A stretch of DNA of 64,000 nt. Origin: Ruegeria atlantica (lineage in GTDB: Bacteria; Pseudomonadota; Alphaproteobacteria; Rhodobacterales; Rhodobacteraceae). The translations under genes were made by a program, and so were the position numbers. Under the pieces are notes generated by a model. It saw nothing but the letters and a program-made list of their open reading frames with translations. It ran no database searches and had not been told where the DNA came from. Location of the stretch: the NCBI RefSeq assembly GCF_013032455.1, contig NZ_WQCF01000012.1, forward strand, positions 1 through 64,000. The letters run 5' to 3'. Of this stretch, positions 9,478-17,925 are shown piece after piece (the first letter of the stretch is position 1; every line of letters begins with the position of its first letter).

Positions 9478-10479
9478 ATGATCGAGACACCGTACCTGCT
9501 GTTTTTGGGCGATGCGCCCGACCAATTGGCGGCCAAAGTGGCCATCGGCATCCGGGACTGGCGTCCTGAAAATGCCGTGGGCCAGTTTCGGATGGAAGGC
9601 TGCAAGGCTGACCTGGGCCTGACCGACATGACCCTGGCCGAGGCCAAAGAGGCCGGCGCCAGAACACTGGTCATTGGCGTGGCCAACCGTGGCGGCGTTA
9701 TCAGCCAAGCCTGGAAAGAGGTTCTGATTGCCGCGCTGGATATGGGGTATGACGTGGCATCGGGCTTGCACAACCTGCTGCGGGACGAAGGTGATCTGGT
9801 CGCTGCTGCACAGACGCATGGTGGCACTCTGCACGACGTGCGTGTTCCGACCGTTGGTTACCCAATTGCCAATGGTAAAAAGCGCAGCGGCAAACGCTGT
9901 CTGGCCGTTGGAACCGATTGCTCGGCCGGCAAAATGTATACGGCGATGTCCATGGACGCCGAAATGCGCAAGCGTGGCATGAAGTCGACCTTCCGCGCGA
10001 CAGGCCAGACCGGCATTCTTATTACCGGGCACGGCGTGCCGCTGGACGCGGTGATTGCGGATTTCATGGCGGGATCGATTGAGTACCTGACGCCTGACAA
10101 CGATGCGGATCACTGGGATCACATCGAAGGGCAGGGTTCGCTGTTCCACGTTTCCTATTCTGGTGTAACCATGGCTCTGATCCATGGCGGCCAGCCGGAC
10201 GCGCTGATCCTGTGCCACGAGCCGACGCGCACGCATATGCGTGGCCTGCCAGAGTTTTCGCTGCCGACCCTCGAGCAATTGCGTGACACGGCGCTGCCGC
10301 TGGCGCGGGTTGCCAACCCGGATTGTCAGGTCGCCGGTGTTTCGATCAACACGCAGCACCTGAGCGAGGACGAGGCGAAGGACTATATCGCCAAGGTCGA
10401 AGCCGAAATGGGTCTGCCCGCAACCGATCCCTATCGCTTTGGCGCTGGTAAACTGGTCGACGCGCTGGCTGCAGTGTGA
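9478..10479 (+). CDS. dgcN: D-glutamate N-acetyltransferase DgcN (DUF1611)
   Basis: A 333-residue DUF1611 protein. Characterised members (DgcN) acetylate D-glutamate to N-acetyl-D-glutamate as the first step of a D-Glu catabolic route. An ATPase-like P-loop, GTDCSAGK, is at residues 145-152. The next gene is the racemase partner DgcA and the third a D-amino acid aminotransferase, which supports the assignment. AAAGGAG precedes the ATG. Acts in the cytosol. The alternative is the older annotation as an uncharacterised NAD-dependent epimerase/dehydratase; the neighbourhood makes DgcN much more likely. Confidence 0.85.
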   Translation: MIETPYLLFLGDAPDQLAAKVAIGIRDWRPENAVGQFRMEGCKADLGLTDMTLAEAKEAGARTLVIGVANRGGVISQAWKEVLIAALDMGYDVASGLHNLLRDEGDLVAAAQTHGGTLHDVRVPTVGYPIANGKKRSGKRCLAVGTDCSAGKMYTAMSMDAEMRKRGMKSTFRATGQTGILITGHGVPLDAVIADFMAGSIEYLTPDNDADHWDHIEGQGSLFHVSYSGVTMALIHGGQPDALILCHEPTRTHMRGLPEFSLPTLEQLRDTALPLARVANPDCQVAGVSINTQHLSEDEAKDYIAKVEAEMGLPATDPYRFGAGKLVDALAAV

Positions 10480-10487
10480 TCAAAGGA

Positions 10488-10515
10488 CTCCGCCGGAGGA
10501 TGCCTCCGGCGGGAG
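10488..10515. repeat. Strong intra-operon hairpin with a T-rich tail
   Basis: CTCCGCCGGAGG and CCTCCGGCGGGAG form a 12-bp stem with one bulge and a three-base loop, followed by TATTTTCAAAAAGATGAAG and the ribosome binding site of dgcA. I recall very similar hairpin-plus-GGGAGTATTT segments between genes in other Rhodobacteraceae, so this may be a dispersed intergenic element that acts as an attenuator or mRNA stabiliser. Its tail is a poor terminator. Confidence 0.6.
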
Positions 10516-10544
10516 TATTTTCAAAAAGATGAAGGAGCGGGCGC

Positions 10545-11510
10545 GTGCAGATTGAAGTCTCTCGTGATGTATTCCGACTGGCGCAGGTCTTTACCATTTC
10601 GCGTGGGTCGCGGACCGAAGCCAAGGTGCTGACCGTGCGTGTGACGGATGGGGCGTATGAGGGCAGGGGCGAATGCGTTCCCTACGCACGCTATGACGAG
10701 ACGCTTGAGTCAGTCGAGGCCGAGATTGCCGGTTTGCCCGAGACGTTTGATCGTGCTGCTTTGATGGAGCTGTTGCCCGCAGGCGCTGCCCGCAATGCGG
10801 TGGATTGCGCGTTGTGGGATCTGGAGGCCAAGCGCGCAGGTAAACCCGCTTGGGAACTGGCCGGGCTACCGCTACCGGGCCCCGAGATCACTGCCTATAC
10901 CCTGTCGCTGGATACGCCCGAGGCGATGCAGGCGCAGGCCGCGGCAAATGCGCATCGTCCGCTGTTGAAGATCAAGCTGGGCACGCCGGATGACATGCCC
11001 CGTCTGGAAGCTGTCCGTGCTGGAGCGCCCAATTCCAAGATCATTGTTGACGCCAATGAAGGTTGGTCCGCCGGGGTTTATGCAGATCTTGCACCGCATC
11101 TGGTGCGGTTGGGGGTTGCGCTGGTCGAACAGCCTTTGCCTGCCGGGGAAGATGATGCGCTGATCGGAATGGAGCGCCCGGTGCCAGTGTGTGCCGACGA
11201 ATCTTGCCATGACCGGAGCAGCCTGCCCAAGCTGAAAGGCAAATATGATGTGGTCAACATCAAGCTCGACAAGACCGGGGGTTTGACCGAGGCGCTGGCC
11301 CTGCGCGAACAGGCGCTGGCCGAGGGCTATCGCGTGATGGTCGGCTGCATGGTCGGCAGCTCGCTTGCCATGGCACCTTCGACACTTCTGGCGCAAGGCG
11401 CGATGGTTACAGACCTTGACGGCCCGCTTCTTCTGGCCGAAGACCGCGACAACCCACTGATTTTTGACGATGCCGGAGTGCACCCGCCGAAAGCGGAACT
11501 CTGGGGCTGA
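10545..11510 (+). CDS. dgcA: N-acetyl-D-glutamate racemase DgcA (enolase superfamily)
   Basis: A 321-residue muconate-lactonizing-enzyme/dipeptide-epimerase-type enolase superfamily protein. DgcA converts N-acetyl-D-glutamate to the L form. Catalytic features are visible: the first Lys in LLKIKLG, metal ligands Asp in IIVDANEGW, Glu in VEQPLP and Asp in CADESCHD, and the second Lys in VNIKLDKTGG. It starts with GTG, with GAAGGAG seven bases upstream, 65 bases after dgcN. Many databases would call it an L-Ala-D/L-Glu epimerase; the DgcN neighbour favours DgcA. Confidence 0.85.
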   Translation: MQIEVSRDVFRLAQVFTISRGSRTEAKVLTVRVTDGAYEGRGECVPYARYDETLESVEAEIAGLPETFDRAALMELLPAGAARNAVDCALWDLEAKRAGKPAWELAGLPLPGPEITAYTLSLDTPEAMQAQAAANAHRPLLKIKLGTPDDMPRLEAVRAGAPNSKIIVDANEGWSAGVYADLAPHLVRLGVALVEQPLPAGEDDALIGMERPVPVCADESCHDRSSLPKLKGKYDVVNIKLDKTGGLTEALALREQALAEGYRVMVGCMVGSSLAMAPSTLLAQGAMVTDLDGPLLLAEDRDNPLIFDDAGVHPPKAELWG

Positions 11511-11521
11511 GGAGACAAGAC

Positions 11522-12382
11522 ATGACCCGCACCGTATATGTAAATGGCGAATATCTGCCCGAGACCGAAGCCAAGGTTTCTATCTTTGACCGTGGTTTTC
11601 TGTTTGCAGACGCTGTCTACGAAGTCACCAGCGTTCTGGATGGCAAGCTGATTGACTTCGAAGGCCATGCTGTGCGCCTGAAACGCTCGCTGGACGAGCT
11701 GGAGATGGCTGAGCCCTGCACCAAGGACGAGCTGTTGGAAATTCACCGCAAGCTGGTGGAGATGAACGGCATCGTGGAGGGCCTTGTGTACCTTCAGGTG
11801 AGCCGCGGTTCGGATGGCGACCGGGACTTTGTGTTCCCTTCGGCCGATACTAAGCCCAGCCTCGTTCTGTTCACACAGAACAAGCCGGGCCTCGCCGACA
11901 GCCCTGCGGCCAAGAAAGGTGCCAGTGTCATCTCGATCGAGGATATCCGCTGGGGCCGCCGCGACATCAAGACAGTGCAGCTGCTGTACCCGTCGATGGG
12001 CAAGATGATGGCCAAGAAAGCAGGTTGTGACGATGCGTGGCTGATTGAAGACGGCTATGTGACCGAAGGCACCAGCAACAACGCGTATTTCGTCAAGGAC
12101 GGTAAGATTGTTACCCGTCCGCTGTCCAGGGACATCCTGCACGGGATCACTCGCAAAGCCGTCCTGCGTATGGCGGCCGAGGCGCAGATGGAAGTCGAAG
12201 AGCGCCTGTTCACCATTGATGAGGCCAAAGAGGCGGATGAGGCCTTCACGACTTCAGCCAGTGCCTTTGTTATGCCGGTTGTCGAGATTGATGGCGTAAC
12301 ACTGGGCGACGGAACACCCGGCCCGATTGCCAAGCGCCTGCGTGAGATTTATCTGGATGAAAGCCGCAAGGCAGCGATCTAA
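11522..12382 (+). CDS. dat: D-amino acid aminotransferase
   Basis: A 286-residue fold-type IV PLP enzyme. D-amino acid transaminases exchange the amino group of D-Ala, D-Glu and other D-amino acids with 2-oxo acids. The SIFDRGFLFADAVYEV start is typical of this subgroup and the PLP-binding Lys is probably Lys150 in RRDIKTVQLL. EGTSNNAYFV near residue 180 supplies the phosphate-binding region. It follows dgcA by 11 bases with GAGGAGA before the ATG, so the three genes form one D-amino acid operon. A branched-chain aminotransferase is less likely on sequence and context. Confidence 0.88.
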   Translation: MTRTVYVNGEYLPETEAKVSIFDRGFLFADAVYEVTSVLDGKLIDFEGHAVRLKRSLDELEMAEPCTKDELLEIHRKLVEMNGIVEGLVYLQVSRGSDGDRDFVFPSADTKPSLVLFTQNKPGLADSPAAKKGASVISIEDIRWGRRDIKTVQLLYPSMGKMMAKKAGCDDAWLIEDGYVTEGTSNNAYFVKDGKIVTRPLSRDILHGITRKAVLRMAAEAQMEVEERLFTIDEAKEADEAFTTSASAFVMPVVEIDGVTLGDGTPGPIAKRLREIYLDESRKAAI

Positions 12383-12385
12383 AGG

Positions 12386-12413
12386 AAAGGCCCGCCAACT
12401 CGGCGGGCCTTTT
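12386..12413 (+). terminator. Bidirectional terminator between dat and the DUF1244 gene
   Basis: AAAGGCCCGCC and GGCGGGCCTTTT form an 11-bp stem around AACTC; A and T runs on the two sides let it act for both convergent genes. Confidence 0.9.
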
Positions 12414-12426
12414 GCATTTCGGGGCG

Positions 12427-12741
12427 TCAGTCCTGTTTGCCGACATTCTCTTCGAAGGCAACCTTGAAGGCGGCCTGTTTCTCGGGGCTGGCATCGGTCT
12501 GATAGTTGGCCTTCCACTCATCCATGGTCATGCCGTAGAAAATCTGACGGGCTTCGTCCTTGCCCATTTCAATGCCCTTTTCATTGGCGGCTTCCTGATA
12601 CCAGCGGGACAGGCAGTTGCGGCAGAACCCGGCCAAATTCATCATGTCGATGTTCTGCACGTCCGTGCGGTCTTCCATCAGGTGCTTCTGCAACCGGCGG
12701 AAAGCGGCGGCCTGAAGTTCGATTTCGGTTTGCTTGTCCAT
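12427..12741 (-). CDS. DUF1244 protein
   Basis: A 104-residue member of DUF1244, a small, highly conserved alphaproteobacterial and gammaproteobacterial family. The family signature is the region MMNLAGFCRNCLSRWY (about residues 34-49) with two close Cys residues, followed by IFYGMTMDEWKA. It is helical, cytosolic, with no export signal. Function is not established. It is convergent with dat and precedes no other gene closely. Confidence 0.88.
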   Translation of the reverse strand: MDKQTEIELQAAAFRRLQKHLMEDRTDVQNIDMMNLAGFCRNCLSRWYQEAANEKGIEMGKDEARQIFYGMTMDEWKANYQTDASPEKQAAFKVAFEENVGKQD

Positions 12742-12853
12742 GGTCTGGCTCCGAACGGTTTTCTGGTGTGTTGTGTCTGACCTAACAATCCAATCGTGGT
12801 CTTACAACAATCACGAAGGGCCATTGGGCCCTTCGCAGCTTTGGATGTCAGTG

Positions 12854-13093
12854 TTATGCCAGTTTGAGCGCCAGCCAAGGCATCAGGCAGAACACGATCG
12901 TCAGGATCTTGTAGTTGGCAAGATACCTAAAATAGGCCCTTTTCACATCAGCCCGCTCCATCTGGAACATTCTGCCGTGAATGCCCGCTATCCAGTCATG
13001 CAAGGCAAGGATCATCAGCGTGGTAAAGCCCAAAAGGGCGATGTTCAGGACCGTCATCCAGCCGAAGACGGTCGTCAGGAATTCCTGAGTCAT
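12854..13093 (-). CDS. Small two-helix membrane protein (DUF6868-like)
   Basis: A 79-residue protein with two membrane helices: residues 10-33 (VFGWMTVLNIALLGFTTLMI region) and 62-79 (YKILTIVFCLMPWLAL). The segment between them (HDWIAGIHGRMFQMERADVKRAYFRY) is amphipathic. This pattern resembles the DUF6868 group of small marine proteobacterial inner-membrane proteins. GGAAAGGAGACGACC precedes the ATG. Function unknown. Confidence 0.75.
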   Translation of the reverse strand: MTQEFLTTVFGWMTVLNIALLGFTTLMILALHDWIAGIHGRMFQMERADVKRAYFRYLANYKILTIVFCLMPWLALKLA

Positions 13094-13180
13094 GGTCGTC
13101 TCCTTTCCTCCAATATATGGGGTGCAAGGAATACGCTCACAATAACGTGAGGCCTGAAAGCAGCCTCGGATGACCCAACG

Positions 13181-13918
13181 TCACAAGCCGCTATCGACCA
13201 ATGCGTCCTGCAAGATTACGGCAAGCCGCTCGGCCCAGTCGCGCTGTCCCGCGTGATCGGCAATCAAATCGTTGCGCAGTTCGATCAGAGCATTCGGACG
13301 GCCATGAACTGTGCAATGCCGGTCAATCGCGTCGCCTGGCAGCACTCCGGTATACGGTTCGTTGACGCCGACACATAGATCGTCTTCCGCCTCAAGCCGG
13401 TCGATGAGTGGGCGCGAGAACCGTTCGTCCGGGGTATGCAGCACACCTATATGCCACGGGCGCGGGTGCCGGCCACGCAGTTGGCGCGTAAACGAATGCA
13501 TTGAAACGATCACCGCATGGGGCAGGCCGGCCATACGCTCCAGCGCCTCATGATAGGGGCGGTAGCACATGTTCAGACGCCGCTCCCGCTCGGCCGCATC
13601 AGCATTGCGATTGCCGGGGATGATCGAACCGTCATAGAGCTTCATCAGTAGGGTCGGGTCATCCTCACCCCGGTTTGGGTCGATCACCAGGCGCGAGAAG
13701 TTGGCCGCAATCACGGGGGCGTTCAGGATCTCTCCCAGATGTTTTGACACCTCATAGGCACCCACGTCATAGGCGATGTGACGTTCCATGTCTTCGCGAG
13801 GAAGGCCGAGGTCACCGCCATTGATTTCGGGCGGTACTGTATTGGTCGCGTGGTCGCATGTGATCAACCAGCGCGAGGGGCGATCAGCGCCGTGGATAAA
13901 AAACGGAGAGTACGTCAT
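13181..13918 (-). CDS. N-formylglutamate amidohydrolase family protein
   Basis: A 245-residue zinc-dependent amidohydrolase of the HutG/N-formylglutamate deformylase family. Conserved blocks are LITCDHATNTVPP near the N-terminus, VIAANFSRLVIDPNRGEDDPTL, and HSFTRQLRGRHPRPWHIGVLH. Such enzymes hydrolyse N-formyl-L-glutamate to glutamate plus formate, or act on related N-acyl amino acids; no hut genes are nearby, so the substrate is open. A longer frame runs into the start of pyk, but the ATG at 13918 gives the family-typical N-terminus. Divergent from pyk. Confidence 0.85.
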   Translation of the reverse strand: MTYSPFFIHGADRPSRWLITCDHATNTVPPEINGGDLGLPREDMERHIAYDVGAYEVSKHLGEILNAPVIAANFSRLVIDPNRGEDDPTLLMKLYDGSIIPGNRNADAAERERRLNMCYRPYHEALERMAGLPHAVIVSMHSFTRQLRGRHPRPWHIGVLHTPDERFSRPLIDRLEAEDDLCVGVNEPYTGVLPGDAIDRHCTVHGRPNALIELRNDLIADHAGQRDWAERLAVILQDALVDSGL

Positions 13919-14051
13919 AAGCCTGTCATCTAGTTTGTCGCAGGTGTAGGGCAGTTGCTTCGGAAAGGGAATTGCGCAATAAGCGGCTTGAAGCAATGTT
14001 TGCGGTAACATTTTTGCGGAACTGAACAGGGACCTGAGGAGAGCGCCACCA

Positions 14052-15497
14052 ATGCGACGCCTGAGAAATGTAAAAATTGTGGCGACGCTGGGACCGGCGT
14101 CCAATGATTATGACACCATCCGTGCACTGCACGAGGCAGGTGCGGATGTGTTCCGCCTCAACATGAGCCACGGCAGCCACGACGAAATCCGCGAACGGCA
14201 CAGGATCATCCGGCAGGTGGAAAAGGATCTGGACAGTCCGATTGCCATCTTGGCCGATCTGCAGGGCCCAAAGCTGCGGGTGGGAGAATTCGCCAATGGC
14301 GCGGAAGAACTGGAAGAGGGCGCTGCGTTTCGTTTGGATCTTGACGCCGCGCTGGGCGATGGCAGCCGCGTATGCCTACCACATCCTGAAATATTCGCCG
14401 CATTGGAACCGGGCGCGCGCCTGTTGGTCAACGATGGTAAAATTCGCCTGATCGTTCAGGACTGTGGTCAGAACTTTGCCAATTGCACTGTTGAGGTCGG
14501 CGGTACGATTTCGAACCGTAAGGGGGTGAACGTGCCTGACGTGGTTCTGCCGCTGGCGGCGCTGTCGGCCAAGGACCGTGACGATCTGGAATTTGTTTGC
14601 CAATTGGGTGTCGACTGGCTGGCACTTAGCTTTGTGCAGCGCGCCAAGGACGTGTTCGAAGCGCGCGCGTTGGCTGACGGGCGTGCCTCAATCCTGTCCA
14701 AGATCGAAAAACCTGCGGCGGTTGAGGCGTTTGAAGATATCCTCGATGCCTCGGACGGAATCATGGTCGCACGGGGCGATTTGGGTGTTGAGCTGCCCGT
14801 TTCTGCCGTGCCACCGATCCAGAAACGGCTGGTACGGAAATGTCGCAGTGCGGCCAAGCCGGTGATCGTGGCAACTCAGATGCTGGAGAGCATGATCGAA
14901 AGCCCGATGCCGACACGGGCCGAAGTCTCGGATGTGGCCACTGCGATTTATGAAGGCACTGACGCCATCATGCTCAGCGCGGAATCGGCGGCTGGCTCGT
15001 ACCCGATCGAGGCCGTGCAAACCATGAACAAGGTTGCAATCGAGGTTGAGGCTGATCCGACCTACACGCAGATCATCGCGGCGTCCCGCACCGCCAAAGG
15101 CACAACAATCGCCGATGGTATCGTGGCCGCTGCGCGTGAGATTGCGGAAAAGACCGACATTAAGGCGATCTGCTGTTTCACTCAAAGCGGCACCACGGCG
15201 CTGTTGACTGCGCGAGAACGCCCCGGTGTTCCGATTATCGCGATGACGCCTGCGACAGGAACCGCGCGACGCTTGTGCCTGACCTGGGGGTGCCATTGCG
15301 TGATGACGCCCGAACTTGAGCGTTTTAAAGGCGCCGTTGTTAACGCCGCCCGCGCTGCTCGCTCTGGTGGGTTCGCCACAGAGACCGACCAGATCGTAGT
15401 GACTGCTGGCGTGCCGTTTAACGTGCCTGGAACCACTAATATCCTGCGGATTGCACCCTGTGATGAACGTCTGATCTATAACACCGATCCGGGTTAA
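14052..15497 (+). CDS. pyk: Pyruvate kinase
   Basis: A 481-residue pyruvate kinase (PEP plus ADP to pyruvate plus ATP), cytosolic, glycolytic. It has the N-terminal RRLRNVKIVATLGPAS, the catalytic Lys/Glu region SKIEKPAAVEAF, the signature MVARGDLGVELP and the C-terminal allosteric domain with FTQSGTTALLTARERPG. Length is standard. CTGAGGAGAG lies upstream of the ATG. Transcribed alone. Confidence 0.97.
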   Translation: MRRLRNVKIVATLGPASNDYDTIRALHEAGADVFRLNMSHGSHDEIRERHRIIRQVEKDLDSPIAILADLQGPKLRVGEFANGAEELEEGAAFRLDLDAALGDGSRVCLPHPEIFAALEPGARLLVNDGKIRLIVQDCGQNFANCTVEVGGTISNRKGVNVPDVVLPLAALSAKDRDDLEFVCQLGVDWLALSFVQRAKDVFEARALADGRASILSKIEKPAAVEAFEDILDASDGIMVARGDLGVELPVSAVPPIQKRLVRKCRSAAKPVIVATQMLESMIESPMPTRAEVSDVATAIYEGTDAIMLSAESAAGSYPIEAVQTMNKVAIEVEADPTYTQIIAASRTAKGTTIADGIVAAAREIAEKTDIKAICCFTQSGTTALLTARERPGVPIIAMTPATGTARRLCLTWGCHCVMTPELERFKGAVVNAARAARSGGFATETDQIVVTAGVPFNVPGTTNILRIAPCDERLIYNTDPG

Positions 15498-15505
15498 ACG
15501 GGGCG

Positions 15506-15519
15506 TTGAGGTAGATCCG
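15506..15519. promoter_or_regulatory. FNR-like half site upstream of the first universal stress gene
   Basis: TTGAGGTAGATCCG shares its first twelve bases with the site at 48629-48642. It keeps the TTGA half but the second half is degenerate (TCCG instead of TCAA). It is about 220 bases before the stress gene and 9 bases after pyk. Confidence 0.35.
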
Positions 15520-15541
15520 CGTGATGCTGCAATGTGGAATT

Positions 15542-15607
15542 GCCTATTTTATAGGCGAAAATATGGTAGTAAAATCAATAAAAAACCGGACTCTGGGTTG
15601 AGTCTGG
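15542..15607. other. Two dyads downstream of pyk
   Basis: GCCTAT-TTT-ATAGGC at 15542-15556 is a perfect 6-bp inverted repeat. CCGGACTC at 15586-15593 pairs with GAGTCTGG at 15600-15607 (one wobble) and is followed by a pyrimidine-rich run, so it may end pyk transcription. Either could instead be an operator of the stress gene. Confidence 0.4.
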
Positions 15608-15741
15608 CAATTTCCTCTCTGTTTTTCGGTGTTTTTCCCGGATACTTGCCCGTAGGGGCGGTCTACTCAGAAAGTTCCAAGTTCCGGCCGCTCTGCCGGG
15701 GGCACGGGCCTCGGTAAAATCAACGATAACGGAGGGACGTC

Positions 15742-16179
15742 ATGACAACGAAAATTGTCATAGGACTGGACGGGACAGAAACCGGGGAACGCGCAATCGC
15801 CTTTGCCAAGGACTTGGCGGGGCGGATTGGATCATGTGAGTTGCTTGTAGTTTATGTGATTGAATGGTCTCCATTTACTTTTCAGACACCTGAAGAAAAC
15901 GCTTTGCGGCACAAACGGCGCGAGGAAGAGATTGAACTGGCTACCTCACGCATTGTCACCCCGGCAGTGGACGCGCTGAATACCGCTGGTTTTACGGCGA
16001 GAGGCATTGTTCGACATGGCGACGTGGCGGAGACACTGAATGCCATCACGGTCGAAAATGATGGAACGCAGATCATCGTCGGTCGCGCCTCAGCAGATGG
16101 CTTCAAGAAACGGCTGTTTGGCAGTTCGACCCAGAATCTCGTGATGCATGCCGACGTGCCGGTCACGGTCGTGAACTGA
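15742..16179 (+). CDS. Universal stress protein (UspA family)
   Basis: A 145-residue single-domain Usp. The ATP-binding type motif is present near the C-terminus (IVGRASADGFKKRLFGSSTQNLVMHADVPVTVV region), and the N-terminus KIVIGLDGTETGERAIAFA is typical. GGAGGG lies five bases before the ATG. The Ala/Gly symporter begins 14 bases downstream, so the two are probably co-transcribed; a Usp may modulate the transporter or simply share low-oxygen control. A second, more divergent Usp is at 48693-49106. Confidence 0.92.
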   Translation: MTTKIVIGLDGTETGERAIAFAKDLAGRIGSCELLVVYVIEWSPFTFQTPEENALRHKRREEEIELATSRIVTPAVDALNTAGFTARGIVRHGDVAETLNAITVENDGTQIIVGRASADGFKKRLFGSSTQNLVMHADVPVTVVN

Positions 16180-16193
16180 GGGGAGTGACGAAA

Positions 16194-17744
16194 ATGAATA
16201 TGCTTCAAAAACTATGCCTCGGTACTGTCGCGGCTTTGTTCGCCAATCCGGCAATCGCGCAAGAAGCGCCTGGTCTGGACGATAAGATCAATCAGGCGTT
16301 TGCTGATTTCACGGGGCCTTTTGTCAGCTTTATTTTTGCTCCGTTTCCGGGCACGGGATTCCCATGGATCGTAGGATGGCTTGTGATCGCGGCAACAGTT
16401 TTCACACTGTATTTTGCCTTTGTGCAGCTTCGCTTCTTTGGACATTCGATCAGCTTGGTCAAAGGTGATTATTCCGATCCAAACGATGCCGGTGAGGTCA
16501 GCCATTTCCAAGCGCTGGCGACGGCGCTTTCCGGCACAGTCGGCCTTGGTAACATTGCCGGTGTGGCCGTGGCTGTCGGGATCGGCGGGCCGGGTGCTAC
16601 CTTTTGGATGATCGTCGCGGGCCTTCTGGGCATGGCGTCGAAATTCACCGAATGTACGCTGGGCGTTAAATACCGCAATGAATACGAAGACGGCACTGTC
16701 TCGGGCGGTCCGATGTATTACATGTCCAAAGGGTTCGCTGAATTGGGCCTGCCGGGCGGTAAGATTCTGGCCGTTCTGTTCTCGATCTTCTGTATTCTAG
16801 GCGCGCTGGGTGGGGGCAATATGTTCCAGGCCAATCAGGCGCATCAGCAAATCGCAGGAATAACCGGAGATTATCCTGGATGGATTACCGGTCTGGTCTT
16901 CGCAGGCATCGTGTTTGCGGTGATTGTCGGTGGTCTGAAATCCATCGCGCGCGTGACCGAGAAGGTCGTGCCGTTCATGGGTGTGATGTATGTGGCAGCA
17001 GCACTTGTGATCATCATCATGCATGCAGACCAAATAGGCTGGGCCTTCGGCCAGATATTCGCAGGCGCCTTTACTGGTCTTGGTGTAGCGGGTGGCATGG
17101 TCGGTGCGCTGATCCAGGGTTTCCGCCGTGCGGCGTTCTCGAACGAGGCGGGCGTTGGTTCTGCGGCCATTGCGCACTCGGCTGTTCGGACCAAAGAACC
17201 AATCACCGAGGGTTTTGTGTCGCTGCTGGAACCGTTCATCGATACGGTCGTGATCTGTACCATGACCGCACTGGTGATCATCATCACCCAGCAGCTAATC
17301 ATCGACCCGGAAACCGGCAAGTACATGTTGAACGAAGCAGGTAACGCGATTGCAACCGTTGACGGCAACTCGGGTGTCAGCCTGACCTCGGCCGCCTTTG
17401 GCAGTGCGTTTGGCTGGTTCCCCTATGTACTGGCGATTGCAGTGGTTCTGTTTGCTTTCTCGACCATGATCAGCTGGTCTTACTATGGCCTCAAGGCTTG
17501 GACCTACCTGTTCGGCGAAGGTCACACTAAGGAATTGGTGTTCAAGGTCATCTTCTGCATTTTCGTTGTGATCGGTGCAGCAGCCAACCTTGGCCCGGTC
17601 ATCGATTTCTCGGATGCGGCGATCTTTGCGATGGCGGTTGTGAACGTCTTTGCATTGTACTTCCTGATGAAGGTGGTGCGTGAAGAGCTGGCCAGCTACG
17701 CGGCCCGGTTGAAGAGCGGCGAGATTCGCAAGTTCGAGCACTAA
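16194..17744 (+). CDS. Alanine/glycine:cation symporter (AgcS family)
   Basis: A 516-residue inner-membrane sodium or proton symporter of the AGCS family. After a leader-like first segment (ending NPAIAQEA) come about ten membrane helices; hallmark sequences are FQALATALSGTVGLGNIAGVAVA, GGPMYYMSKGF, RAAFSNEAGVGSAAIAHSA and STMISWSYYG. The length is slightly above average because of the extra N-terminal helix and the insert with VDGNSGVSLTSAAF. GAGGGGAG before the ATG at 16194 favours it over the in-frame GTG at 16185. It takes up L- or D-alanine or glycine. Confidence 0.93.
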   Translation: MNMLQKLCLGTVAALFANPAIAQEAPGLDDKINQAFADFTGPFVSFIFAPFPGTGFPWIVGWLVIAATVFTLYFAFVQLRFFGHSISLVKGDYSDPNDAGEVSHFQALATALSGTVGLGNIAGVAVAVGIGGPGATFWMIVAGLLGMASKFTECTLGVKYRNEYEDGTVSGGPMYYMSKGFAELGLPGGKILAVLFSIFCILGALGGGNMFQANQAHQQIAGITGDYPGWITGLVFAGIVFAVIVGGLKSIARVTEKVVPFMGVMYVAAALVIIIMHADQIGWAFGQIFAGAFTGLGVAGGMVGALIQGFRRAAFSNEAGVGSAAIAHSAVRTKEPITEGFVSLLEPFIDTVVICTMTALVIIITQQLIIDPETGKYMLNEAGNAIATVDGNSGVSLTSAAFGSAFGWFPYVLAIAVVLFAFSTMISWSYYGLKAWTYLFGEGHTKELVFKVIFCIFVVIGAAANLGPVIDFSDAAIFAMAVVNVFALYFLMKVVREELASYAARLKSGEIRKFEH

Positions 17745-17755
17745 CCCGTACTATC

Positions 17756-17775
17756 GGGGCGGCCTGCGCCGCCCC
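17756..17775 (+). terminator. GC hairpin after the symporter gene
   Basis: GGGGCGGC and GCCGCCCC form a perfect 8-bp stem with a CTGC loop eleven bases after the stop. There is no T run, so it may be a weak or Rho-assisted end or an mRNA 3' stabiliser. Confidence 0.5.
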
Positions 17776-17821
17776 GGTACATGACCATCCTGAGAATCGC
17801 GAGATTCTGCTCCAAACCCCC

Positions 17822-17850
17822 TTGCCAGTATGACAAAACTTGCGTAAACG
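17822..17850 (+). promoter_or_regulatory. Candidate sigma-70 promoter for rpmI-rplT
   Basis: TTGCCA, a 17-base spacer, then TAAACG, placed about 75 bases before the rpmI ATG. The spacing is ideal and the -35 fits the alphaproteobacterial consensus; the -10 is partial. Confidence 0.4.
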
Positions 17851-17925
17851 GCGCTTCTGATCGCGTGACCGGCCGAGATGGCATGCCGAGTCGCGTTTAG
17901 TACCGAACCCTGAAAGGAGACGGAA

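Noticed and set aside
15532-15717. A 61-codon frame between pyk and the stress gene
   Set aside because: No ribosome site or domain, and it overlaps regulatory dyads; probably non-coding.
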